This document shows, in pieces, positions 52,206-62,185 of a stretch of DNA of 64,000 bases; the stretch's first letter is position 1, and each line of letters begins with the position of its first letter. The stretch is taken from the NCBI RefSeq assembly GCF_036865545.1, contig NZ_CP142208.1:496001-560000 (forward strand), in the 5' to 3' direction. A model generated the notes under the pieces. The model made no database searches. It saw only the letters and a program-made list of their open reading frames with translations, and was not told the origin of the DNA. Made by a program: the position numbers and the translations under genes. The DNA comes from Erwinia sp. E_sp_B01_1 (GTDB taxonomy: Bacteria; Pseudomonadota; Gammaproteobacteria; Enterobacterales; Enterobacteriaceae).

Positions 52206-53768
52206 ATGCTTAAAAAGATCTCAATACGAACTTGCTTACTGGTGCTGCTGGGACTGATGACAGTGATGTTACTCAGCGTCAGCAGTATGGGTCTTGTTGC
52301 CATCAATAAAGGCACGAAATCGCTGTATCTGGTTAACCGGATTCAGGGTGAGGAGTTGCAAAGCCTGTTTCAGGTGAATGCCAACCTGCTAAGGGCAAGG
52401 ACAAGCGCGGCGCTGGTGGTCAGGGAGAGTGAACAGGGGAATCCGGAACAGGCGAAGAAGAATCTGCAACGCGTGGCCCGCTACATTGAGGGAGCCCGCA
52501 GTGAAATGCAGGTTTTCCTCAACCAGGGTACGGTCACTGAAAAAGGGAAATTGCTGGCGAATGAGATAACTGTCACCTACGAAAAACTGGTGGACGAAGG
52601 CATTCAGCCGATGCTTGTCGCGCTGCAACAGCAGGATCTTGCAACCTATTATCGGCTGCTTGAAACCAAAACAAGCCCGCTCAACGCCGCATTTAGCCAA
52701 AGCGTGGAAGCCTTCAAAGAGTACGCCAACGGCATCACCCATACCGGGATGAGTGAGGCGTCACACAATGAAAAGGTCCTCACGCTGCTGATCGCTTTTT
52801 GTGGCGTGATGACTTTGTTTCTGCTCTGCTTTTCCTAGGGTGTGGTGCGGACCATTTTGCTTAAACCCCTGGATACCGCCATTGAGCATCTGGAATACGT
52901 TGCGGCCGGCGATTTAACGCAGGCGCTGCCGCAGGCGGGTAAAAATGAACTTGGCCGACTGAACGGGGCGCTGACAGAGATGCGTGATTCGCTGCAAAAC
53001 TCGGTGAGCCGGGTGCGCGATGCCAGTCTGCAAATTAATGTGGGCAGCCGGGAGCTGGCTTCAGGCAACCTCAACCTGTCGCAGCGTACCGAAGAGTCAG
53101 CCTCTTCACTGGAAGAAACGGCGGCGAGTATGGAACAACTAACCGCCACGGTGAAACTCAACGCTGAGAATGCCGGCCAGGCGCATCATCTGGCGCGTTC
53201 TGTCTCGGACAGCGCGGATCGCGGCAGTGCCGTAGTGACTTATGTGATGCAGAAAATGCAGGAGATCTCTAACAGCTCGAAGCGTATTGGCGACATCCTT
53301 GGGGTGATCGATGGGATAGCGTTTCAGACCAATATCCTGGCGCTTAATGCCTCGGTCGAAGCGGCCCGCGCCGGTGAGCAGGGAAGAGGGTTTGCGGTGG
53401 TGGCGAGCGAAGTCCGTAATCTCGCGCAGCGCAGTGCCACGGCGGCGAAAGAGATTCGCGAACTGATTGGCGAATCTCAGACCCGGGTCAACGAAGGCTC
53501 AGATATGGCGACAAAAGCCGGGACGACGATGGATGAAATTTCCAGCGAAGTGATGCGGGTGACGACCCTGATGAAAGAGATCTCCACGGCGTCCGAAGAG
53601 CAGAGCCGGGGAATTGAGCAGGTCAATCTGGCGGTGACGCAGATGGATGCCGTAGCGCAGCAGAATGCCGCACTGGTGGAAGAGGCTGCGGCTGCCACGC
53701 AGTCACTGCAGGAGCAGGCAGACTATCTTGTGCAGTCGATGGCGGTATTTAAAGTCAGCCACGGCTGA
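52206..53768 (+). pseudogene. Methyl-accepting chemotaxis protein interrupted by an in-frame amber codon
   Basis: The frame is continuous over 1563 bp, exactly the length of the intact paralogue at 54130-55692, except for TAG at 52836-52838. The paralogue has TGG (LLTLSWML versus LLCFS-stop-GV), so a single G-to-A change explains it. Before the stop are the first membrane helix, a Tar-type four-helix periplasmic sensor and most of the second helix. After it are the HAMP domain and a full signalling hairpin ([20 protein letters not shown]). As read, only a sensor fragment is made, unless the amber codon is suppressed. The C-terminus lacks the NWETF methyl-enzyme docking pentapeptide. Confidence 0.9.
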
Positions 53769-53805
53769 TTGCCAGAGCATCCCGGCTTCAGCAATAACGA
53801 TGTTT

Positions 53806-53832
53806 AAAGGCGATCGAAAGATCGCCTTTTCA
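53806..53832 (+). terminator. Terminator after chemoreceptor 1
   Basis: AAAGGCGATC/GATCGCCTTT stem with a GAAA loop and T4, 38 bases after the stop. Confidence 0.9.
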
Positions 53833-54047
53833 GCTTGTCGCGCAGATAAAGGCACAAAAACCGGCTGAATTTGCCTTATCTGCCACTGTTCAGCATTTTA
53901 GTGAGGGAGGGGATTGGTTAGTGATATTCACTGTCATCAGCAACTTTTACATTACAAAAATAGTGTTAATCCTGACCTCACACGCCATTTTCACCCTCGC
54001 TGACCCGTCAGGTTCCGTCCGTCCGGCTGGGATTACATTACCGATGC

Positions 54048-54074
54048 TAAATATTTAAATAGCCCTGCCGATAA
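54048..54074 (+). promoter_or_regulatory. Sigma-28 (FliA) promoter of chemoreceptor 2
   Basis: TAAATATT (54048-54055), 11 bases, then a perfect GCCGATAA (54067-54074), 55 bases before the ATG. It is placed almost identically to the first chemoreceptor promoter. Confidence 0.85.
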
Positions 54075-54129
54075 TCTCTTCGCTTTTTGGGGATTACGGA
54101 TTATCAGCCTTCTTAGGGTATACCAGCCA

Positions 54130-55692
54130 ATGCTTACAAAAATTTCAATACGAACCGGGTTATTAGTTTTATTAGCGCTTATGACGCTGATGCTGTTAAT
54201 GGTCAGCGTAATGGGCATTGTCGCCATCAACAAAGGAAACAAGTCGCTGGATGTGGTGAACCGTATTCAGGGAATTGAGCTGAACAGCCTGTTTCTGGCT
54301 AACAACAATTTACTGCGCGCCCGTACCTCGGCGGCTTTATCGGTGAGAAAAATAGAAATTGGCCTGCTTGATGAGGGCAGCGCTATCACCGCACGGTCCG
54401 CCAAATATATTGAAACCTCACACAAAGAACTGAAAAGATTTGTGGACGCCGGGACGGTTACCGCCCACGGTAAAACCCTGGCAGACGCCATAGTCACCAG
54501 CTATGAACACTACCTGTCAGAGGGCATTAATCCGATGATGGAAGCCCTGCAAAAACAGTACACTGATGAATATTACCAGGTGCTTGAAGGCAAACTGACG
54601 CCACTGAATGCCGCGTTTTCAAAGGCGGTGGAAGATTTTAATCTGTATGCCACTCAGGTAACGGATGCCCAGCTCAAAGAGGCCACCAGAAATGAGCGGG
54701 TTCTGACCATGCTGATCGTTTTTTGCGGCATCCTGACCGTGATCCTGCTGACTCTCTCCTGGATGCTGTTGCGGGCCATTCTGCTTAAACCGCTGGAGTC
54801 AGCCATTGAGCATCTGGAATTTGTTGCGGCGGGCGATCTGACTCAGGCGCTGCCGGAAGGCGGCAACAACGAGCTTGGCCGCCTGAATAACGCCCTGGCT
54901 GAAATGCAGACTTCGTTACAGCTTTCGGTCAGCCGGGTGCGGGATGCCAGCCTGCAGATCGACACGGGCAGTCGGGAACTCTCCTCCGGGAATCTCAATC
55001 TCTCGCAGCGTACCGAAGAATCTGCCGCTTCTCTGGAGCAGACGGCAGCAAGTATGGAACAACTCACGGCCACCGTTAAGCTCAATGCAGAGAATGCCAG
55101 CCAGGCCCACCAGCTTGCCCGTTCGGTCTCAGACAGCGCCGACAAAGGCAGTGAAGTGGTCAGCTATGTGATGGAGAAGATGCAGGAAATTTCCAGCAGT
55201 TCAAAACGCATTGGCGACATTCTTGGGGTGATTGACGGCATCGCTTTCCAGACCAATATCCTTGCGCTGAATGCTTCAGTGGAAGCCGCTCGCGCAGGTG
55301 AACAGGGCAAAGGCTTTGCGGTGGTGGCCAGCGAGGTTCGCAACCTGGCGCAGCGCAGCGCTACAGCGGCAAAAGAGATCCGCGAGCTGATTGCCGAGTC
55401 ACAACACCGGGTCAGTGAAGGCTCGCAGATGGCGACCCGAGCCGGAGAGACGATGGACGAAATTGCTACGGAAGTGATGCGGGTGACCACGCTGATGAAG
55501 GAGATCTCCAGCGCTTCCCAGGAGCAGAGCCGTGGCATTGAACAGGTGAATCTGGCCGTGACGCAGATGGATGAGGTTGCCCAGCAAAACGCCGCGCTGG
55601 TGGAGCAGGCTACCGCGGCTACCCAATCGCTGGAGGAGCAGTCTCAGCAACTGGTGCAGTCGATGGCGGTGTTTAAACTCAGCCATGCCTGA
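54130..55692 (+). CDS. Methyl-accepting chemotaxis protein (Tar/Tsr-type)
   Basis: A 520-residue transmembrane chemoreceptor. Membrane helices lie at about 10-32 and 195-217, enclosing a four-helix-bundle (TarH) sensor. The HAMP domain is at about 218-270. The cytoplasmic coiled coil has the invariant tip [20 protein letters not shown] and flanking methylation helices. It ends MAVFKLSHA with no NWETF motif, so it would depend on other receptors for efficient adaptation. The ligand cannot be read from sequence. It is a tandem paralogue of the amber-interrupted gene upstream and has its own sigma-28 promoter. Confidence 0.93.
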   Translation: MLTKISIRTGLLVLLALMTLMLLMVSVMGIVAINKGNKSLDVVNRIQGIELNSLFLANNNLLRARTSAALSVRKIEIGLLDEGSAITARSAKYIETSHKELKRFVDAGTVTAHGKTLADAIVTSYEHYLSEGINPMMEALQKQYTDEYYQVLEGKLTPLNAAFSKAVEDFNLYATQVTDAQLKEATRNERVLTMLIVFCGILTVILLTLSWMLLRAILLKPLESAIEHLEFVAAGDLTQALPEGGNNELGRLNNALAEMQTSLQLSVSRVRDASLQIDTGSRELSSGNLNLSQRTEESAASLEQTAASMEQLTATVKLNAENASQAHQLARSVSDSADKGSEVVSYVMEKMQEISSSSKRIGDILGVIDGIAFQTNILALNASVEAARAGEQGKGFAVVASEVRNLAQRSATAAKEIRELIAESQHRVSEGSQMATRAGETMDEIATEVMRVTTLMKEISSASQEQSRGIEQVNLAVTQMDEVAQQNAALVEQATAATQSLEEQSQQLVQSMAVFKLSHA

Positions 55693-55710
55693 TAACGCGT
55701 AAACAAACAA

Positions 55711-55740
55711 AAAGGGCGATCCTGCGATCGCCCTTTCTCT
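55711..55740. terminator. Bidirectional terminator chemoreceptor 2/fbp
   Basis: AAAGGGCGATC/GATCGCCCTTT stem with a CTGC loop between convergent genes. The core GGCGATC is shared with the terminator at 53806-53832. Confidence 0.9.
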
Positions 55741-55759
55741 TTCCTGCTTCCGGTGCTGA

Positions 55760-56758
55760 TTACGCGTCCGGATATTCGCGCAGGAAACGCTCCTGATCGT
55801 TCACCATGTCGGTATTGCCGACAAAGAACGGAGAACGCTGGTGCAGCGTTTCTGGCGTCAGATCCAGAATACGGTTTTTACCGTCGCTGGCTTTACCGCC
55901 TGCCTGCTCGGCCAGGAAGGCCATCGGGTTGCACTCATACAGCAGACGCAGTTTGCCCTGTGGGTGACTTGCGGTGCTTGGGTAGAGGTAGATGCCGCCT
56001 TTCAGCAGGTTACGGTGGAAGTCCGCTACCAGCGAGCCGATATAACGCGAGGTATAAGGGCGATGGGTAGGCTGGTCTTCTTCCTGACAGAACTTCAGAT
56101 ACTTTTTCACGCCCTGAGGGAAACGAATATAGTTTCCTTCGTTAATGGAGTAGGTATAGCCCGTCTCCGGGAACTCCATTTTTTCCGCGCTGAGGCAGAA
56201 GACACCCAGTGACGGATCGTAAGTAAAGGCGTGCACGCCACATCCGGTGGTGTAAACCAGCATGGTGGAGGAGCCATAAACCACGTAACCGGCAGCAACC
56301 TGCTGGTTACCCGGCTGCAGGAAGTCTTCCTCAGTCACGGGGGTACCGGCCGGGGTAATGCGGCGGTAAATGGAGAAGATGGTGCCAACAGAGACGTTAA
56401 CGTCAATGTTCGACGAGCCGTCCAGCGGATCCATCAACACCACATATTTACCGTTTTCCACCCCTTCGAAGATCACAATTTCATCTTCTTCTTCAGAGGC
56501 GATACCGGCAACAATCCCGCGCGCTTTCAATGCTGCTTTAAGTTTCTCATTGGCAAACAGATCGAGCTTCATCTGCTGCTCGCCCTGAATGTTCTCTGCG
56601 CCGCTGGCGCCAAGAATATCCACCAGTCCGGCTTTGTTGATATCGCGGTGAATAATCTTCGCGCCCAGCTTGATGGCTGAAATCAGCGCCGTCAGTTCAC
56701 CTGTGGCGTGAGGAAAGTCGTGTTGCTTCTCGACGATGAATTCGCCTAACGTTTTCAT
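55760..56758 (-). CDS. fbp: Fructose-1,6-bisphosphatase class 1
   Basis: A 332-residue gluconeogenic enzyme, the E. coli length, with the metal site [12 protein letters not shown] and upstream acidic loop SEEEDE. The ATG at 56758 ([11 protein letters not shown]) was chosen; an upstream in-frame start adds 15 unrelated residues. It is divergent from mpl, as in E. coli. Confidence 0.98.
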   Translation of the reverse strand: MKTLGEFIVEKQHDFPHATGELTALISAIKLGAKIIHRDINKAGLVDILGASGAENIQGEQQMKLDLFANEKLKAALKARGIVAGIASEEEDEIVIFEGVENGKYVVLMDPLDGSSNIDVNVSVGTIFSIYRRITPAGTPVTEEDFLQPGNQQVAAGYVVYGSSTMLVYTTGCGVHAFTYDPSLGVFCLSAEKMEFPETGYTYSINEGNYIRFPQGVKKYLKFCQEEDQPTHRPYTSRYIGSLVADFHRNLLKGGIYLYPSTASHPQGKLRLLYECNPMAFLAEQAGGKASDGKNRILDLTPETLHQRSPFFVGNTDMVNDQERFLREYPDA

Positions 56759-56926
56759 AACACTATCCCTGAATCTGCGGTTGAACGGCAGCCTGAATAA
56801 CAAACTGCCAACGTATGCGTACGCAGTTTAGCCGATTGAACGCTAAAGAACATAGGGCAAATCCGTTTCTTCCTTGCGATGAGGACGCTACACTGTGCGC
56901 CGGACTTACCTGTTAACGGACCATTT

Positions 56927-58282
56927 ATGCGTATTCACATCCTGGGAATCTGTGGCACTTTCATGGGCGGACTGGCCGTGCTGGCCCGCGCCTTAGGCCA
57001 TGAGGTCACCGGCTCTGACGCCAATGTTTACCCTCCGATGAGCACCCTGCTTGAACAGCAAGGTATTGATCTGATTCAGGGTTATGATGCTTCCCAGCTC
57101 GATCCTGCCCCCGATCTGGTGATCATCGGAAACGCCATGACCCGTGGCAACGCCTGCGTGGAAGCGGTGCTTGAACGTAACATTCCTTACCTGTCTGGCC
57201 CGCAATGGCTGCATGATTTCGTGCTGCGCGATCGCTGGGTGATTGCCGTAGCCGGTACGCATGGAAAAACCACCACGGCGGGGATGGCGGCATGGATTTT
57301 ACAGGCGTGTGGCCTTGAACCTGGCTTTGTGATCGGCGGCGTGCCCGGCAATTTCGACGTCTCGGCAACTTTAGGAAAAAGCCCATTCTTCGTGATCGAA
57401 GCGGACGAATATGACTGTGCTTTCTTCGACAAGCGCTCCAAATTCGTGCATTACTGCCCGCGCACCCTGATCCTCAATAACCTTGAGTTCGATCACGCCG
57501 ATATCTTTGACGACCTGCGTGCCATTCAGCGCCAGTTCCATCACCTGGTCCGTATCGTGCCGGGGCAGGGGAAAATCCTGCTGCCGGAGCACGACTCGAA
57601 CATCAGGCAGGTCCTGTCGATGGGCTGCTGGAGCGAGCAGGAAAGCGTCGGGGAACACGGACGCTGGCAGGCGAAGAAACTGACACCGGATGCCTCACGC
57701 TGGGAAGCCTGGCTGGACGGTGAGCTGGTGGCAGAAGTGAACTGGGCGCTGGTGGGCGAGCACAACATGCACAATGGCATGATGGCCATTGCTGCCGCCC
57801 GTCACGTTGGCATTAAGCCGGAAGATGCGGGCCTGGCGCTGAATGATTTTATCAACGCCCGCCGTCGTCTTGAGTTACGCGGTGAAGCCAATGGCGTGAA
57901 GGTCTATGACGACTTCGCCCACCATCCCACCGCGATCCTGGCAACGATGACCGCGCTCCGTAGCAAGGTTGGCGGCACGGCCCGTATTCTTGCGGTACTG
58001 GAGCCCCGTTCCAATACCATGAAGATGGGCATCAGTAAGGACGATCTGGCGCCGGCCCTGGCGCGGGCAGATGAAGTCTTCCTGCTACAGCCTCACCATA
58101 TTCCGTGGCAGGTGTCTGAAGTGGCGGATGCCTGTGTGCAACCGGCACACTGGAGTGCAGAAGTGGATACGCTGGTGGAGATGATTGCCAAAACCGCGCA
58201 TCCGGGCGATACCATTCTGGTGATGAGCAACGGCGGGTTTGGTGGTATTCATCAAAAGCTGCTGGACAGGCTGGCGAAGTAA
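56927..58282 (+). CDS. mpl: UDP-MurNAc tripeptide ligase Mpl
   Basis: A 451-residue Mur-ligase-family enzyme that attaches recycled L-Ala-D-Glu-mDAP to UDP-MurNAc. The Rossmann start GICGTFMGGLAVLA, the P-loop GTHGKTTT and the family segment DDFAHHPTAI are seen. The ATG at 56927 (MRIHILGICGTF) matches E. coli; the longer frame start is rejected. Confidence 0.97.
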   Translation: MRIHILGICGTFMGGLAVLARALGHEVTGSDANVYPPMSTLLEQQGIDLIQGYDASQLDPAPDLVIIGNAMTRGNACVEAVLERNIPYLSGPQWLHDFVLRDRWVIAVAGTHGKTTTAGMAAWILQACGLEPGFVIGGVPGNFDVSATLGKSPFFVIEADEYDCAFFDKRSKFVHYCPRTLILNNLEFDHADIFDDLRAIQRQFHHLVRIVPGQGKILLPEHDSNIRQVLSMGCWSEQESVGEHGRWQAKKLTPDASRWEAWLDGELVAEVNWALVGEHNMHNGMMAIAAARHVGIKPEDAGLALNDFINARRRLELRGEANGVKVYDDFAHHPTAILATMTALRSKVGGTARILAVLEPRSNTMKMGISKDDLAPALARADEVFLLQPHHIPWQVSEVADACVQPAHWSAEVDTLVEMIAKTAHPGDTILVMSNGGFGGIHQKLLDRLAK

Positions 58283-58384
58283 CAGAAAAGGCCCGGTGAT
58301 TGTCAGAATCAGCGGGTCGAAGCTGTTTGAAAAGTGTGGGGATTGAAGCACTCAGCCCTGCAGATGAAAAGTGCATAAGCTTCA

Positions 58385-58408
58385 GGGGCGGAATCTGTCC
58401 CGCCCATG
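58385..58408. repeat. Short palindromic element, copy A
   Basis: GGGCGG (58386-58391) and CCGCCC (58400-58405) around an 8-base loop, followed by ATGC. It is a variant of the element 25 bases downstream, in the mpl-darP gap. Confidence 0.5.
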
Positions 58409-58431
58409 CTGCTGAAAAGCCCTGTTCTGAT

Positions 58432-58454
58432 GGCGGAGTTTACTCCGCCCATGC
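58432..58454. repeat. Short palindromic element, copy B
   Basis: GGCGGAGTTTACTCCGCC (58432-58449) is a perfect palindromic stem with a TT centre, followed by CATGC. Its core nearly equals that of the element at 38519 in the ytfB-fklB gap. It lies just downstream of darP on the minus strand. Confidence 0.55.
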
Positions 58455-58457
58455 CGA

Positions 58458-59000
58458 TCAGGCCTCTGCGAGTTCGCGCAGATACTGAAAAATCTGGCGG
58501 GCAGATTTTGGTGGCTTGTTGGTCGCTTTCTCTTTCTGCGCGTTGCGGATCATGGAGCGCAACTGCTGGCGATCTGCCTGAGGATATAACGCCAGCACGT
58601 CCGGTACCGCATCATCGCCCACATTTACCAGACGATCGCGCAGCACTTCGAGCTTATGGAACAGCGCAACCTGCTGGTTGTGACGGTTCTTTAGCTTATC
58701 CAGTGCCTGACGAATCGGATCTTCATCGCGTGAGCGCAGCATCTTACCGATCAGCTGCATCTGACGGCGACGGCCCTCTTTCTTGATCTTCTGCGCCAGC
58801 TCAATAGCGGCACGCAAATCTTCATCCAGCGGGATTTTATCCAGCGAGTTTTTACCTAACTCTACCAGCTCTCCACCCAGGCGCTTGAGCTCCTCGGCGT
58901 CACGTTTAATTTCACTTTTACTGACCCAGATAATCTCTTCGTCTTCTTCTTCTTCGTTATCTGGTACATCATCAAGCCAGTCATCAGGCTGTTTGGTCAT
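58458..59000 (-). CDS. darP: Ribosome-associated protein DarP (YjgA)
   Basis: A 180-residue highly charged helical DUF615 protein. E. coli YjgA/DarP binds late 50S precursors near the peptidyl transferase centre. The ATG at 59000 ([11 protein letters not shown]) has GGGAG upstream. It is divergent from pmbA, as in E. coli. Confidence 0.95.
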   Translation of the reverse strand: MTKQPDDWLDDVPDNEEEEDEEIIWVSKSEIKRDAEELKRLGGELVELGKNSLDKIPLDEDLRAAIELAQKIKKEGRRRQMQLIGKMLRSRDEDPIRQALDKLKNRHNQQVALFHKLEVLRDRLVNVGDDAVPDVLALYPQADRQQLRSMIRNAQKEKATNKPPKSARQIFQYLRELAEA

Positions 59001-59165
59001 GGGGGGCTCCCTAAAAAAGAGGCTCATGCTATCAGGTTACGAGGCTACTGCGAAATTGTTCTCTGAGTCTGTTAGACTCAAATGAACCTTAGTCACTAAA
59101 GAGTGTGGCAATCTGGCGTTTTGATTCAGGCCAGCAAAGCCCTCTGTTAATTATATGGTAGGTCG

Positions 59166-60506
59166 ATGAAATTACTCTCCCAAGTTGCAGAACAGCGTAA
59201 AACCCTCGAACAGGCGGTAGCGACAGCACTCGAACTGGCTAAAGTCAGCACCGATGGGGCGGAAGTTGCCGTGACCAAAACGACCGGTATCAGCGTCAGT
59301 ACCCGCTACGGCGAAGTTGAAAACGTTGAATTTAACAGCGATGGTGCGCTGGGCATCACCGTCTATCATCAAAACCGTAAAGGCAGCGCTTCTTCTACCG
59401 ATCTCAGCCCTGAAGCGATCAAACGCACCGTTCAGGCCGCCATCGACATTGCTAAATACACCTCTCCGGATCCTTTTGCTGGCGTGGCGGATCGGGAACT
59501 GTTGGCGTTTGATGCGCCGGATCTGGATCTCTTCCACCCGATGGATATCGATCCGGATCGCGCGATTGAAATGGCCGCCCGCGCCGAGCAGACCGCACTG
59601 AAATCAGACAAGCGCATCACCAACACCGAAGGTGGCAGTTTCAACAGCCATGTCGGCATGAAAGTGTTCGGAAACAGCCACGGAATGATTCAGGGCTACT
59701 CCTCAAGCCGTCACTCCATCTCCAGCAGCGTGATTGCTGAAGTCAATGGCGAGATGGAGCGCGATTATGCCTATACCATTGGCCGCGCTTTTGAAGATCT
59801 GAAATCGCCTGAGTGGGTCGGTGAAGAGTGCGCCCGCCGCACCCTGTCCCGTCTCTCTCCCCGTAAGCTCTCCACCATGAAAGCCCCGGTAATTTTTGCT
59901 GCAGAAGTGGCAACCGGCCTGTTTGGTCATCTGGTGGGGGCAATCAGCGGCGGCAGCGTCTACCGCAAATCCACTTTCCTGCTGGACTCCCTGGGCCAGC
60001 AGATCCTGCCAGAATGGCTGACCATCCAGGAGCAACCGCACCTGCTGAAAGGGCTGGCTTCCACACCGTTCGACAGCGAAGGCGTGCGCACCGAGCAGCG
60101 CGATATTATCAAAGATGGCGTGCTGCAAACCTGGCTGATGACCAACTACTCGGCCCGCAAACTGGGGCTGAAAACCACCGGTCATGCCGGTGGCATCCAT
60201 AACTGGCGTATTGCCGGGCAGGGCGACAGCTTTGACCAGCTTCTGAAGAAAATGGGCACCGGCCTGGTGGTTACCGAACTGATGGGGCAGGGCGTCAGTG
60301 GCATTACCGGCGACTACTCGCGTGGCGCCGCAGGCTTCTGGGTTGAGAACGGCGAGATTCAGTACCCGGTCAGTGAGATTACTATTGCCGGTAACCTTAA
60401 AGACATGTGGCGCAATATGGTCACCGTCGGCAGCGATATTGAGCTGCGCAGCAATATTCAGTGCGGTTCCGTACTGCTGCCCGAAATGAAAATTGCCGGG
60501 CAGTAA
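59166..60506 (+). CDS. pmbA: TldE (PmbA), subunit of the TldD/TldE protease
   Basis: A 446-residue peptidase U62 family protein (E. coli 450). In E. coli it forms a heterodimer with TldD that matures microcin B17 and degrades CcdA; the zinc site is in TldD, not TldE. Conserved segments include [20 protein letters not shown] and [20 protein letters not shown]. tldD is not in the window. Confidence 0.96.
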   Translation: MKLLSQVAEQRKTLEQAVATALELAKVSTDGAEVAVTKTTGISVSTRYGEVENVEFNSDGALGITVYHQNRKGSASSTDLSPEAIKRTVQAAIDIAKYTSPDPFAGVADRELLAFDAPDLDLFHPMDIDPDRAIEMAARAEQTALKSDKRITNTEGGSFNSHVGMKVFGNSHGMIQGYSSSRHSISSSVIAEVNGEMERDYAYTIGRAFEDLKSPEWVGEECARRTLSRLSPRKLSTMKAPVIFAAEVATGLFGHLVGAISGGSVYRKSTFLLDSLGQQILPEWLTIQEQPHLLKGLASTPFDSEGVRTEQRDIIKDGVLQTWLMTNYSARKLGLKTTGHAGGIHNWRIAGQGDSFDQLLKKMGTGLVVTELMGQGVSGITGDYSRGAAGFWVENGEIQYPVSEITIAGNLKDMWRNMVTVGSDIELRSNIQCGSVLLPEMKIAGQ

Positions 60507-60532
60507 ATTCGTCATTTTTGCGTATTATTATG

Positions 60533-60558
60533 GGGTGGCCTTTTGGCCACCCTTTTTT
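60533..60558 (+). terminator. pmbA terminator
   Basis: GGGTGGCC/GGCCACCC stem with a TTTT loop and T6, 26 bases after the stop. Confidence 0.92.
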
Positions 60559-60594
60559 GTCGTGCTTTTCACAGAAAAATAAAGGAACTGAGCG

Positions 60595-60978
60595 ATGCGT
60601 AAAACGTTAATGATGGTGTTAACTGCTTCCCTGCTTTGTACCAGCGTTTCGGCGCTGGCGAGTCTGGAAGATGATATGGATGTCCTGAAAGGCGGCCTGC
60701 GGACGCTGAATAAAACAGATGATATAGCCGAATTTAAAAAAGCCCTGACCGATATGCGGAGCGCTGCGCAGGACGCGAAGACTCAAACCCCGGATAAATT
60801 AAAAGGTCAGCCTTCTGACAGTCCGCAGATGAACGATTTCCGGGCGGGTCTGGACAAGCTGACTGGCCAAATCGACACCAGTATGAAGCTGGCAGAGGCG
60901 GGCAATCTGGACGGTGCAAAGCAGGAAGCAAAGAAATTTGCCGACACCCGCGACGAGAATCATAAAAAGTTTCGTTAA
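60595..60978 (+). CDS. cybC: Soluble cytochrome b562
   Basis: A 127-residue periplasmic four-helix-bundle heme protein. A signal peptide (to about ALA, 22) is followed by the mature domain. The axial ligands are Met28 and His123 of the precursor, 95 residues apart as in E. coli (Met7/His102 of the mature form). It is the pmbA neighbour, as in E. coli. Unlike the disrupted cybC of some E. coli K-12 annotations, the signal peptide is complete here. Confidence 0.93.
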   Translation: MRKTLMMVLTASLLCTSVSALASLEDDMDVLKGGLRTLNKTDDIAEFKKALTDMRSAAQDAKTQTPDKLKGQPSDSPQMNDFRAGLDKLTGQIDTSMKLAEAGNLDGAKQEAKKFADTRDENHKKFR

Positions 60979-61407
60979 CGTTCCAGGTTAAACGGGGTCC
61001 GCAGAGTAAGAATGTCAATATTCTGTCGGATCTCATTTTCAGCTTTTTATTTCCACGCTGAAAACATCTTCGACGCCGGAATTTTATCAGGCTGTGGAGT
61101 TTTCATTTCCGTGAGATAAGTTTTTCCTATCTTAAGTTATTTAACCCATCGCCATTCCCCCTTAACTTCCCCTGTTCCCGCATGAATTCAGCAATAAAGA
61201 GAGGTTTATTGTGATATTCGTCAGGTTTTATTCTCTTTTTTACACGAAATAACGATTTTGTGGGCCAGAGCACATCCTGAGGCGCTATTTCCGCTTCGAA
61301 GTGGAAAAAGTCGGGCTACACAGCGGGCTCGCGGAAAGTTAGTTTATTTTCATCGCGAAAAAATTGCGTTTCAGGCCAGGGCCGAAACGAAACATGAGGA
61401 GCGCAGG
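60979..61407. other. 429-base region between cybC and the PRD/DUF431x cluster
   Basis: No gene is seen. The first 280 bases are AT-rich. Near its end lies a 20-bp near-perfect palindrome (61288-61307) that recurs in shorter form at 61716-61729. E. coli synteny ends here. Confidence 0.55.
61288..61307. promoter_or_regulatory. Candidate operator palindrome upstream of the cluster
   Basis: TTTCCGCTTCGAAGTGGAAA is symmetrical in 9 of 10 base pairs, 101 bases upstream of the first gene. Its core CCGCTTCGAAGTGG differs at one base from the perfect palindrome at 61716-61729. Confidence 0.5.
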
Positions 61408-61746
61408 GTGAATAACGGAGCGTTATCGGTGAGTACGGCTGACAGTGACCAGGCGATTCAGGCGCTGGCTGACAAAGTGATGGGGCAGATTGCGGGTCTG
61501 TTTGCAGCTAAAGCGATTGTGCCCAACGCAGTGCAGCAACAGATGCTGGCGTCCCATGTGAAAGCGATGGCACTGCGTTCACTGACCGGCGAACCGCTGC
61601 CGGAAGTGGAAGAAGAGCTGTTTGAGGATATTTCTGAAGAATCGATGGCGCTGGCGCAGCAGGTCGTTGATCTGTTTGGCAACCTGCCAAAAGAAGAGGC
61701 ATGGCTGCTCTCTGTCCACTTCGAAGTGGCAAAAGAAAACGAGTAA
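61408..61746 (+). CDS. PRD-domain-like protein, first gene of the DUF4310-4312 cluster
   Basis: A 112-residue helical protein. By position and sequence it resembles the small PRD-domain family that heads this cluster in Enterococcus faecalis and Aeromonas (EF_0829/AHA_3910 type). PRDs are PTS-phosphorylated regulatory domains. A possible phosphoacceptor is the histidine in ASHVKAMALR; a second is in LLSVHFEV. The GTG at 61408 was chosen because GAGGAG lies 6 bases upstream; the longer frame start has none. It has no DNA-binding domain of its own. Assignment is from memory of the family. Confidence 0.7.
   Translation: MNNGALSVSTADSDQAIQALADKVMGQIAGLFAAKAIVPNAVQQQMLASHVKAMALRSLTGEPLPEVEEELFEDISEESMALAQQVVDLFGNLPKEEAWLLSVHFEVAKENE
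61716..61729. promoter_or_regulatory. Second copy of the CTTCGAAG palindrome
   Basis: A perfect 14-bp palindrome CCACTTCGAAGTGG near the 3' end of the PRD-like gene, 91 bases before the next start codon. It could be a second operator, or coincidental coding sequence for VHFEVA. Confidence 0.4.
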
Positions 61747-61819
61747 CCCCAGCATTGATACGCAGAGGGATTAGCCCGCTGCAACACTTGATTCGAAAGA
61801 CCCTATTGAGGAACAGACT

Positions 61820-62182
61820 ATGTCACAAGTCATCGTAGTAATCGGCGATCGTTTAGGTAAAGGCCAGAAAGTTGCCGCAGGCGTTGAGAAAGCCGGTGGG
61901 AAAGCCGTAGTGGTGCCAGGCGTGGCGGCAGATATGAAACTGGGCGACGTAATGAAAGCTGAAAATGCTTCATTCGGCATCTCCTTCTGTGGCAGCGGCG
62001 GCGCCGGTGCGATCACCGCTCAAAACAAATATGGCTACAAAGCCAAACACGGTATGCGTTCAATTGATGAAGGTGTGACCGCCATCAACGAAGGCGCCAC
62101 GGTGCTGGGCTTTGGCTTTATGGACAAAGAAGAGTTGGGTGAGCGTCTGGTGCAGGCGTGGACCAAGAAGCACGGTAGCTGA
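61820..62182 (+). CDS. SFCGS-family glycine-rich protein
   Basis: A 120-residue soluble protein of alternating strands and helices with the family-defining ISFCGSGGAGA (Cys57). The loop after a beta strand resembles the phosphocysteine loop of PTS EIIB proteins (CGxG), although it is mid-chain, not at the N-terminus. GAGGAA precedes the ATG by 8 bases. Its function is unknown. It is always found with the next three genes, as far as I recall, so it is probably the soluble energy-coupling or ligand-handling part of a transporter; this is an inference. Confidence 0.8.
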   Translation: MSQVIVVIGDRLGKGQKVAAGVEKAGGKAVVVPGVAADMKLGDVMKAENASFGISFCGSGGAGAITAQNKYGYKAKHGMRSIDEGVTAINEGATVLGFGFMDKEELGERLVQAWTKKHGS

Positions 62183-62185
62183 TCG

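Larger units (their letters stand above)
53769..54129. other. 361-base region between the two chemoreceptor genes
   Basis: It contains the terminator of the first gene (53806-53832) and the sigma-28-type promoter of the second (54048-54074). The two genes are therefore separate transcription units. No gene is seen. Confidence 0.7.

Noticed and set aside
61303..61316. GG-N10-GC as a sigma-54 promoter before the PRD/DUF431x cluster
   Set aside because: Only the two dinucleotides match; the TGGCAC and TTGCA contexts are absent.
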